The notes beneath the pieces are model-generated. The model made no database searches. It had not been told where the DNA came from and worked only from the letters and a program-made list of their open reading frames with translations. From Siphlonurus alternatus (taxonomy: Eukaryota > Arthropoda > Insecta > Ephemeroptera > Siphlonuridae): 64,000 nt of DNA. Within the stretch, counting starts at the first letter, position 1. Each line of letters opens with the position of its first letter. The translations under genes and the position numbers were made by a program. This document shows positions 46,701-59,000 of this stretch, one piece after another. The stretch spans positions 19,593,971 through 19,657,970 of the forward strand of contig OX463785.1 of NCBI GenBank assembly GCA_949825025.1. The letters run 5' to 3'.

Positions 46701-47845
46701 TCCCTTAATTAATACCTTGTTAATTAACGTTCCCCGTAAGAATAACACAAGGTTGCAAATGAAAAATTTCCCAAGGCGACGAGTGTACATGCAGGCGCGG
46801 TTTCAGAAAAAAAATTGGGGGAGGGGAGGGGGGGCTTCTAAAATTCAACATTTCGGGTGAGGGAGGCTGCGCAGGCGCCCCGCTAAATCCACGCCTGTGT
46901 GCATGCATTAATTTATTATTCCTGCAGAGGAGCAGCACGAGTTCCATCAGTACGTGTGGAAGTTCGTGGAGACGGTGCTGTTCACCTCTCAGCTGGCCCC
47001 CAAGCAGGTGGGACACGAGCTCATCCTGGCGGGAGAGTTCATCACTTACCTGCGCAACTGTCTGGTGCAGCTGCAGCAGCCAGACTTCGACCCTGTCATG
47101 CTCTTCCAGGTACGGTGCATGGAGTATTGACCTCAACTTTTTTATTGCAGAAATGGATAGAGGGTGTAAAGTTATGCTACCCTGATTTTTTTTAGGTTTT
47201 TTACAGCCCTAGCTGGAAGTATTTTTAAAAAATTATTGAAATTCCTTTTGTGACGTCACGCAGCGACAAGTCCTATCCTAAAATATAGGCGCCTCATGAC
47301 GTCACAAAAAGAACTTTTATTAATTTTTTTTAAAAATAGTTCCCGCGGGCTCTAAAATATCTGAAAAAAATCAGGGTATCCTAACTTTGCACGTTCTAAC
47401 CATTTCTGCAATAAGAAAAATTAAGGTCGATACTCCATTATAATAAATATAATAATAAATATTATTAAATAACTATCCAACGTTCCCCGCGTACGAGATC
47501 TAAACTCTTGAGGTCTATCTTTTTATATTTCTATCATAATAGTCTTTTTTTTTTTCTAAAAAACAAATAAAATAATAAATTTCAACGAGTGATTAAATTA
47601 ATTTTGTCCCACAGTCGATGTCGGACATCTCACACGACAAGGTAGCCTTGCAGTCCTCCCAGAGGTACTTTGAGACCTTCACGACCTCCGTCACTCTGAC
47701 CACCGACATTGAGGGACTTCACAACACCATGCAGAAACAAGCGCTGCAAGCGTACGACAACACCAAGAAGTTTGGGAACCAAGAGACGAATATCCGCTTC
47801 AGAAAAAATATGATTGAAGTGAGTTGTTTAGTTGTTTGATAAATT

Positions 47846-47878
<33 letters not shown>

Positions 47879-50800
47879 AGGGGGAGGGGAAGAGAATGGA
47901 ATGTTTTCAGCTGCTTCATTAGTTACTTATGAATAAAATTATTATACTTTTATATTGGCTAATAATAAAAAAAGTAATACATGTCAAAAGAAATCAATAT
48001 TATTAAAAATGGACAACATACATTGCATGAAAAAATTTTACTGTATTATAGAAATGAATAGAGGGTACCAAATTATGCTACTCCGAATTTTTTCAGATTT
48101 TTTTGAGACCCAGAACAAAATAAAATAATTATTGAAAGTGCGGCCACGCCCTCTGGAGGCGTCCAGTCCAGGCACTATCCTCTTTATTAAGGATTCAGGG
48201 GTGTCAACTTAAATTACATAACTTTCAATAATTATTTAAAAATAGTTCCGGGTCTCAAAAAAATCTGAAAAAATTAAGTAAAGCATAATTTGGTACCCTC
48301 TATTCATTTCTGTAATAAAATTTTTTCATACATGCATGTTGTCTATTATACTTAAATTAAATTTCGAATCATCGAACTATGAACGCCAACTGACTATAAT
48401 TTTACTGTAGCTATAATTTTGTAATTTTACTATAGTACGTATATGACATTAATAATTCATCATTTCAGGCATTCCGGAATTTCTACGAGGACTTTGCAGC
48501 GAAACACAAAGAGAAAGTGAGGTTGGAACTGAAGGAGGAGATCAGCAGCACCATCGAGAAATCGTTTCTCGATTACCAGGTCGCCATCATGGCGTACTGC
48601 GTTCTCCCTGACCCTGGCACCACCCTGAAAGACACTCACGTCAAGTTCAGTACGGAGGCAGTAAAGGTGCTGAGGCAACTCGAGGGGAAGGTGACCAAGG
48701 AGAAATTAAACTCGGAGTTGAAGAAACTGGAAAAGGTATTATCATGATGTTTATATTTATTCAGGGACTTTGTAATTGTAAACAAATTTTAATATATCCG
48801 TATACTGGATTATCAGTTCTGTTGCAGTAATTTAACTCTACAATTATTATAACTTTAATTTTTTAGCTTCATAATAGGTCCATATAAATTATAGTTGGCT
48901 ACGTATTTTACCGTAGGAAAATTAATAAAAATACTACTTTTTCAAAATAGAGAAGAAAAAACACTTTTATTTCATAGATATGAAAAATTTGTTTTTCAGT
49001 CCAGTTAATTAAATAAAAACTATTAAGAAGGATTTATAATTATTGTACTCTCATCGCCTTTCAAATTTCCCACTTGCAGACTTTTGCTATATATGCCCTA
49101 GCTATTTTATTCTTACGAGACAAAAGAAAATTTTCCGAGCCAACGACTGTTCATCTGTAAAAAAAAAAATGCTAATATTTCATTTTCACTAATGTACACT
49201 CGTTGCCTTGGAAAATTTCCCACTTGCAGCCTTGTTACACTTACAGCCCACTTGTTAATCACAAAGCACTAAGCTGTGTCATTCTAACGGAGAATAGTAA
49301 TTAACAAGGCTAAAAAGTATAATTTTCCGAGGCGACGACTGTACATTATTCAAAATCGGATGATGATGCATGTCAATCATTTAAATAATTGAACAATTTT
49401 TATTTAAAAATAAAAAGGTTTGGGAGAGATTGATGCAATTACATAAATTATATTTTGTAATTACATCATAAAATTTAATATCTCATGTTACAAATGGAAG
49501 AGTGGGCCTTGGTGGCCTAAATCCCGCCCTCAATAAAGACGATTTTATTTATTCATTTATTTATTTATTTTTTCTTTTATTTATTTATTTAACGCAGAAA
49601 ATGCAGAGCGTGTACACATTGCTGGAGCCACGTGATCGACAACGGCGCGCACTCGAGGCGAAGACTGAGGCAGAAAAGGAACTGAGTGCCGCTTTTGAGA
49701 AGGCTCTCAGGATCTACCGCGCAGCCATGGACGCGCAGTGCGGTGGTGCTCGTGCTGTGGCTCAGCTGGAGCCCGTACATCAAGCCGCACTCGCCAAAAG
49801 CAAGAGAGATCATGAGAAAGGCAGCAAGCAAGTACGAATCAAAAGTCTTCACGCCTTATGAGAAAAAACTACTCGAGGTATATATTTATTTACATTTTTA
49901 AATATATTATGCATGACGGCATAAAATTGTCTGTTATTCTTAATATGTATTTTAATATAATAAGATAATAATAATTATAATAAGATCATTTTTATTTCAC
50001 CTTATTCGGCATTAACCACGTATAGAACTTTTTGTAATGAAATAGCTGTTATGAAAAGTTCTACTTTTTTTTTTTTTTTGATCCGTCGACGTTTAAAACC
50101 AACCCGAGTTAAAATAGTCATCTATTTATACCCTACTATAAGCTCTCAGCTCTCTCCTCGTCTAATTCCCTCTTATGTTGCACCATTTTAGAGGAAAAAT
50201 ACAAGAAAATACGAGATTACGTCTTTTTTCCTCTTCTTGAGCATAAAATGTTATAAATATATTATATATTATATTATCTCCATTTCATCCTCACTTTATT
50301 GAGCGAAGAGAAAATAAGATGTGTTTTAGAGGTAAAAAGGTTCAGTTAAGACATGTAAAGGATGAGTTGAAGACATAATTTTTCAACTATAGGGTATACA
50401 GTTGATTATAATTTATTAATTAATTATAATTAACATTTTATCTAGCAGTTGGCTCATCTATATGGGAGAGAATGTGGCTACACCCCCACCTCATCTAAAA
50501 AATTGTAAAGATTTGGGTGCAATTAAGGGTTGAAAATAGGAGTTATTTTTAATAGTACCTATGAGACGATCACAGTTAATCAACTAATTATATTATTTCC
50601 AGCAACTTACGGAGCTACACAACACGTACGCGTGTCAGAACAACGAGAAGCTGAAGGTAGAGCACGGTGAGATGGCCAAGAGCCTCCTGGGAAAGGCTCT
50701 TCAAGACTCGGTGGAGATGTACCGCAAGGGGATGGAGGGACGCTGCATGACACCCATGAGCGGAGAGGAGTTCGAGAGAGCACACTACGTGGTGTTAATG

Positions 50801-53067
50801 AAGGCCCTCGAGTCTTTCAAGGAGTTGAAAAACAAGTTTTCCTTGGAGGAGACCAAACCGTACTTCGAGCAAGCTAAGGAGGTGATTATTAAATGATCAA
50901 TTTTTGTTATGTAATGAAGATAATTAGAATGTAATTTTATTTTTTATTTAATAATATCTTGACCCAAGTTATTATTCAAAATTGGATTATTTGCAATATT
51001 TGCTATGATGTGTTTTACTGACGTACTTGTTTGTGATTATTCATTAATATAACGTGCTTATATTGTACAATCGAAAAGCAATAAAATGATTATGAATTAC
51101 GAATGTGGAATTGACTACATAAGCCTAAACATTTTTACTGCTGGAAGTCCTAGAAGGCGTATGGTGGAGTTTTTTTTTGTTTGTTTTTTACTAATAAGTT
51201 TGACATTACTTATAATTATTAAATCAATAAAAATACCTTCCCCCCCCCCTCTTAATAATTATTTGTACTTTTATTTAATTTTTTTTTTGTGCTTGGATTA
51301 AATTTAATATTTTTTTATTCTGCACTTTCAAAATAATAATAAATAAATATTATCTCGAAAATGAGTATTTGCATGGAAACAATTTCAAATGGTGAATCGC
51401 AGTATTTGGAAGGCAAATTAATTATTTTAAAGGCGCATTCATATTTGTATCCAACATAAAATCATATAATATTTATTTATTATAATTACTTTATTAATAA
51501 AAAAAATCATTGGAAAAAAATGAAATAAAATGCTTACTAATACAATTTTCAATTTGATGTCTAAAATTGAATTGATTTATTTTACCTCCAAAAAATACAC
51601 AAGAAAGAATAATTAAAAATTATAAAAATTAAATATTTTGTTTTCTCGTTTTAGGACATTGAAGAACAAAAAGACGCCTTCAAGACCATCAGCGATGAAC
51701 TACGGGTCAAGGACCGGAAGGACAAGCTGCAGGCCTCACGGAACGCCGCTCTCAAGTCGTACCGCAGTGAAATGGCCTCGGTAGTTACAGACAGGTACCT
51801 GGCGAACCTTCAGCAGTGCCACCTCTCCGCCAGGAAGATTGCCCTGGACTTCTTCCAGGCTGTCAACGATGGATCTGGAGATTTCAACGACTGCATCAAA
51901 TCTACTGAGAAGGTATAATTTATACTGAGTTTATATTAAAACAATCGCAGCTTTTTTACACGCGCATTATTTAAATATAGGTGAAGAGTGCTAAATTGAT
52001 GGTCATGAAAGCATGTAACAGTCGATCATGGAATATTTATTTTATCAAAATTTTTGGGTGTGACAACGTGAAATAAATCAATTTTTGACAACAAAAAATT
52101 AAATGTTATTCCTCCTTTTTTAAATTTCAAGTATAACATATACACTTCCAGACATTGAAAATGTTCCTATGTTATTCAGATTTTTGCACTTGTTAATAAA
52201 AATAATTTTTTAATTAATTAGGAAATTTCACTTTATGGAAGCCTGAATGAAAAATTACGTCTTCAACTCATCATTTACACGTCTAAACCTAATATTTTTA
52301 CCTCTAAAACACAGCCTATTTTCTCTTCGCTCAAAGTATGTAGCATGAAATGAATATAATAGACAATATTTCTATAACATTTTTTATGCTCAAGAAGAGG
52401 GAAAAAGACGTAATCTCGTCTTTTCCCCTCTTTTTTCCTCTAAAAATGGTGCAAAATATGAGGACAAAAGACGAGAGGAATGAGAGCTTAATAGCTAACA
52501 AAAGATTAAATTTATATCATCATCTTGGGTATGATCTTTTAAAAACCACCCCAAAAACTTCAAATTTATGTCTGCTGCGAATATACTTTACAGCTTCAGG
52601 CAGGATAACATAAATATAAATTTATCCCTTCCAGAGGTATATCACATTTTTAATAGGCAATAGAACACATGATAAAAAACATAATTATAAAATTGTTGTA
52701 TAATTACAAATAGTTATTACAACGTACATAAAAATTAACAGGCTATTGATGAGCTGTATGCACCCATGGAGAAGAAGAATCGAGATTTGAAAGACGTAGA
52801 AACAAACACCACAGTAGGTGAGGCCATCAAGAAGTCCGTGGATCATTATGAGAGGACAATGCAGACCAAGTGCAAGAACCTCAAGCTGGGCTCTGGAGTC
52901 GATGACATGCACTTCGCTGCGATGCAGGAGGCGCTTGGAGAGTTCAGATCCAACACGGAGCAAATCCAGCACTTTGAGTCCTACTCCGACTACCTGAAGG
53001 AAGCACAAATGGTATGTTCTATATTTTTAACCTTAGCATTACCAAGATCCTTTTTTGTCACACGCTC

Positions 53068-53098
<31 letters not shown>

Positions 53099-56000
53099 TA
53101 GGCAATAACGACCCGCCATTTAAAAAATCGCATGTTTATATTAAATAAACATTTTATTAAATAAAGTTGATTAAATAAACTTTTTTCTCACATTTTTTTT
53201 AATATATTGCTGGGTGGCTAAAAATGGGTTACAAAGTTCCAAATCTTTTCAGAATATTTGGGTCAATATTTCACACTTTTTTCCGCTTTAAAAGATTTAA
53301 GGGTCGTATCGACCCCCCCCCCCCCCCCCCCTCCTAGTAATGCCATGTTTGATAAATGTATGTTTATTGGTGTTTAAATGAGTGCATGAATTTTAAAGTG
53401 TTTTTAAGTAAAAAAATAAATTTGTTGTAAAATTGTAAGGCCACCCTGGTTGAAAAATTACGTTTTCAACTCATCCTTTACACGTCTAAACCTAATCTTA
53501 TTACCTGTATAAAACCATCTTATTTCTTGTTCCTTCAAAGTGAGGATGAAATAAAGATAATTTTTCTAACAATTTATGTTCAAGAAGAGGGAAAAAGATG
53601 TAATTTCGTCTTGTGCATATAACCAGCAATGTTCCTCAAGTTTTAATAATAAAAATATAAATATAATATACTATATTTTTTTCAAATTCCAGCAACTCAA
53701 AAGTTGCAAGAGCAAGTTCGAAAAGTTCATGAGCAAGAAGGAGAAAGAGATTACCGAGGGTATGAAGAAAGCTGTCAGTTCAGCAGTGCAGATTTACTGT
53801 CAGGGAATAGAGGGGGTCCCAAAAGGGGACCAGGACTGGGACCCAAACATTCATCAGACGCACATTAAGTACAAAAACACCGCCATTCTGAACATGATGG
53901 AACAGTTCAGTCAAATTGAAGACACGACGCCGGCGGAAAAGAACCAGATAATATACGACTTCAATATGGTATATTATTATATATGAATTTAATGTCCTTA
54001 TTTTATATTACACATTAAGTTTTGCTTGATAGTGATCGGGAGGGGGGAAGGGGTGCAGAATATATAGCTATCAATATTTCACACCAATTAAGTAATATCT
54101 TAGTAAAAACAAAACTAAAGCCGGTATTACACGATATAGTCACAATATTTTTTTTTTTTTTAGTTCTTGCATAAAATTTTTTCTTGCAAGAAAAATTCAA
54201 CTCCATTTGTTTGTATGGAGATGAAATTTTCTTGCAAGGAAAAATTGTATGCAAAATATCATCGTGTAATACTGGCTTAATACAGGTTTAATGCATTTAA
54301 ATAAACGTCTAAAATCTGGAAAAAAATATACTGTTTATTGAATTGATGTACAGTCATCGCCTCGGAAAATTTCTCTTTGCGGCCTTGTTAATCACCAAGT
54401 CCCGTAAGAATAATACAAGACATGGTGATTAACAAGGCTGCAAGTGGGAAATTTTCTAAGGTGGAAAGTGTACAAGTTTTTATTTTAATTTCAAAAATAG
54501 TCTGGTGTAAGATTAATAATTAATACGGTTTATGTTTTATTTTGTTAATTATATAGTTTAAAATATTATTACACTCTACTTCATTTTGCTAAATGAATTG
54601 TAAATAATTCTCTATTTATTTATATGACTTATTAAGGATTATTGTCGCTAGTCTTAGGAGATGGTGAATCATTCTAAAAATTATAGTAACAAACCTTCCT
54701 TACTTTATAATATAAATTTAAAAAAAAAAAAAATGAAGCAATAACCTGTCTAGGTTTTGAGATGTACAGGATACAAATAGTGAGCATATCGCATATAATA
54801 GGAAATCTGGCGGCCATTAGTCAAATCATGTCAAATCAGCATCTATTTCAACTGAAAAAATTAATACCTCAATAACTGGACTAATGGCCGTAAGTTGCAG
54901 CCAACCTATCCTAGAAAAATCGGAGAATTATCCGAGAATTTTAATGTTAATTAATAAATAATCCACGGATAATCCTCGGATTATTCTCGGGTAGGTGGCT
55001 GCAACTTACGACCATAAATAACTACTTTTTTTTATTTTGGAAAGTGAACAATCATTTTGTTGTTTATGTGCTGATCTTTTTTTTTTTTTTTTACCATCAA
55101 AAGATAATTACACTTTAGTGACAATAATCCTTAATTCATTATATTTTTAATATCATAATAATTTTCATAATTTTGTACATAAAATATAATACAATGAAAT
55201 AAAAAAAAAAAAAACATTCATGCCACTTCAATATTTTGTGTATATTTATAGCGTTGAAATAATATACCGTATAGCTAATTATATATATATGTCATTGATT
55301 TTTGTCACTTTCTTTTACAGGAAATTGAAGAAAAGTACAGTAAGTACTTACAATTGAACACAGAAAAGGAAGAAGCTTACAAGCAGTCCACTTCAGAGGC
55401 CATTAAAGCAGCGTTCAGATCAAGTTTGTCAAAATACAAAGAGGACATGGAGGTGGAAATGACAACTGCAGAAACTGCCATCGCATTTGCAAAGCAGCAC
55501 AAGAAAATACGGGAGAAATGTATCATCAAATTTGAGAAATTGACATACAAATATGATGAACAGGATATAACACAACATTATCTGGAGGAGCTGAAGCATG
55601 TAAATAATGAATTTATTTCTTTTACGTACACTTTTAGAACTTAATTAAAAATTTCTAGGGTTAAGGCAGTACGCCATATTATTATTATACTTTCCTGTAT
55701 TTTAAATTGCTTATTAACCCCCAACAGTGAAGAATGAATTTCGTGGTATCCCGCGTTGTACTGTACACTTGTTGCCTTGGAAAATATCCGACTTCCAGCC
55801 TGTTTAATCACAATGCCAACAAGGCCGTAAAGAGAAATTTTCCAAGGCAACGACCGTAGATTAACCTATCTATAGTAACACTTTCGATAAATTATGTATT
55901 AAAAAATTAATAATTTTTATTGAAAGTCATGAATTTCTTTAAATATATTTTTAATTTTTCAATATAATAATACTAATAATATATATTATTTATATATTTT

Positions 56001-59000
56001 TTTTATAAGTACATAACTTTATTTTTTAACACCAACCTTCAACGACCTTTTTTTTTTCGGGATCTTAAATGTGTTCTAAACTTATATTTTTGTTTATCCT
56101 CTATAAATACGTTCGTATTAAAATTAACCTCAATATATTATTATTATTTTGTCTATTATTTGAGTCAAAACTTTTATTGAAATTCATTATATTGATAATT
56201 TTATTCACAGGACATCAAAATTTCTTACGAAATGCTTGAAGAAGAGTTCGCAAAGCTAAAGAGGAAGAAACGATTGGCTGAAACCGAAGGTATGTAATAT
56301 ATAAAAATATGTTATCAAATTTTAAGGGCTGTTTCATTGAAAGATATAAAACTCTTCATTAAAATACTCTAAAAATGGTTTTAATTCTTATAATCAATAT
56401 AAAATTATGGCTTCATAAAAAAAACACCAAGTCGTGTATTGGGTATTAAATTTAATTGGTTCTTTTTTTAATTCTTGTTCTAATGTTATTATGTATAATA
56501 AAAAAAATGAGTTTAATTTAATTTTTTTTTTTTTTACATATAAAATTGAGAATTATAATTAAAATATTTCAGGGGACAACTACGCGATCGGAATCGACCT
56601 CGGAACGACCTACACATGTGTTGCGGTCTACAAGGACAACAATGTGAATATCATTCAAAACTCCATCATGAAGAAAACCACCCCCAGCGTTGTCTACTTC
56701 GACGTAAATGGTCAGAAATTTGGGGAAACTGCAATTTATTCGGGGTACACAGACCCCCGAAATTGCGTATCTGGTAAGTGCCGCGATTTAATGCGAATGC
56801 TGGAACAGGCCGTGGCCACCATCTTTTCCGTACCTTATCTCTGCCCATTACCTCTTCTCGAGCTCCAAGTTCATAGAGATGGATCCTTGTAAAAAAAAAA
56901 AAAAAAAAAAAAAAAAGTTAATTTGAATTTTGTGTGCATTAATACAGCTATTTATTTTTTCAAAATGTTGAAATTAAATTAATTCATGCTATTTGAATTT
57001 TGTGTGCATCAATACAGCTATTTATTTTTTCAAAAAGTTGAAATTAAATTAATTCATGCTTGCCATCAAGTGGGCAAATATCCTAAAAACTTTAATAAAA
57101 CTTTTTTCTTAAAAGTGTGTATTTGATAAGTTTGAAATTTTCAATGATAATAAATTGTCCTTTTAACGATTGTTGAGAAAAACCATATGATATATTTAAT
57201 ACGTACTAAACTTATTATAATTCATAACATAGAATACGATGTATGTATAAATAATTATAATACAATAATGTTCCTCAACTTGATTCATTGGTTGGTATTT
57301 TGGGGCAATTGACACATTTTGGTCATGTATATATGTCCTCGTATAAATAATTATTTATTAAACATAAGATAAATTTTGTAATAAAATTTGCTTTCTTTAA
57401 TTAAAGTGAAAGAAGTTAAAGGACTAATTTTGTTTGCGAAAATTTTAAAAACATTTAATTAATGTTTTATTGGTGCGCGGTATCAAAACATGTCGGATCA
57501 AGCATAATGCTGAATAATCTTTCATAAAAATTAATGAATTTAAAATTTAGTTTAATTTTTATAAAAGATTATTCAGCATTATGCTATAAAATATAAAACA
57601 TAAGATGGTTACAGAATAGTCTTACGTTTTCTCTCTAAAAATAAAAAAAAAAAAAAAAAATCCTCTGCTGAACAATAATAATTTTAAGTATTCATTTATT
57701 TTGTTATTTATTTGTTTACAGAGGTCAAACGAATCATCGGAATGAAGTTCGATGACCCCACCGTTAAAAAATTCAAAAAGTTGTGGAACTTTGATGTGAC
57801 GGAGGATATTGGAGGAAATCTAGCCATTTCGGTCACCAAAGGAGCGAAAAAGCTGTAAGTAATGAAATGATTATCCATATGTTTCACCGGTATGTCCACA
57901 GAAGGTTGTATTTTGTTGTTATGTACTGTTGAAAGAAACGGAATGCACCATATACATCAATAAATTGAATTCAAATGCATATCTATTCTATTTCACCCTG
58001 TAGTTAGGCAACTTTTTCAGCACTAAAGCAGTACAGGTTGCATAATGAAGCAGGGGCAATAGCTACTTCGTAACACTACAAATTCGTTTCATTCAAAGAG
58101 ATCACGTATATGGTTCAAGCATGTCTTAGCTCAAAGGTCACTGACCTAATGTTATAGGTGACATTCAGTGGAGGTCAGCATTATGCTGTTGGGCGAGTCA
58201 AGTGCATAATTGGAATCAAAAGTCTGGAAGGTCAGCGACCTAATGTCATGGAGGACATGTCTGTTACAGGTGGCGTCCCGAGGAGGTCAGCGAGCTGCTG
58301 TTGGGCGAGGTCAAGCGCATGGCGGAGGCTTGTCTGGGATTGATGGTGCACGACGCTGTAGTCACCATCCCCGCCTACTTCAACGAGCTGCAACGCGAAG
58401 CCACAAAGATGGCGTGCGTCAAAGCAGGTCTCAACGTCCTCAGGATGATCAACGAGCCAACGGCAGCTGCCATCGCTTACGGCATGCAGAAAAAGGTATA
58501 GTTTTCAAATACTTCTTCACTAGTAATTAAATTAAAATTTGTTTTGGCCCATGTTTTTGACTTATTTAAAATATTGTTTCAGTCTGCTGCGTCTCGCACG
58601 ATCTTGGTGTTCGACTTCGGTGGCGGGACATGTGACGTATCCGTTCTGGTGGTCCAAGGAGGAAGGTTCACCATCAAGGCCTCGAGAGGAGACAACCAGC
58701 TGGGAGGCGAGGACTTTGACAACCTCCTGACGACACATCTGGCGGGAATTTTCAAAAAGAAACACAAGAAAGAACTGTCCAAGCCAGATCTCCGTCGTCT
58801 ACGTCACCAATGTGAGAGAGCGAAACGTCATCTTACTGACGAAACCAAATTTCATCTTGAAATGGAGCGTATAGCAGATGATGATGACAATGATATGGGA
58901 GACGAAAGTACTACATTCACTTATGTAGTCGATCGTTGTGAGTTTGAGAAAGTCAACGCTAGCTTGTTCCCCCGAGCTCTGATCCCCGTGGAGGAGTGTT

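Noticed and set aside
56740..56760. Apparent loss of the catalytic HSP70 lysine (AIYS where Hsc70 has AAKN)
   Set aside because: Counting from the DLGTT motif shows this is position 56. The catalytic Lys71 lies 15 residues later and is present in EVKRIIG (K1402).
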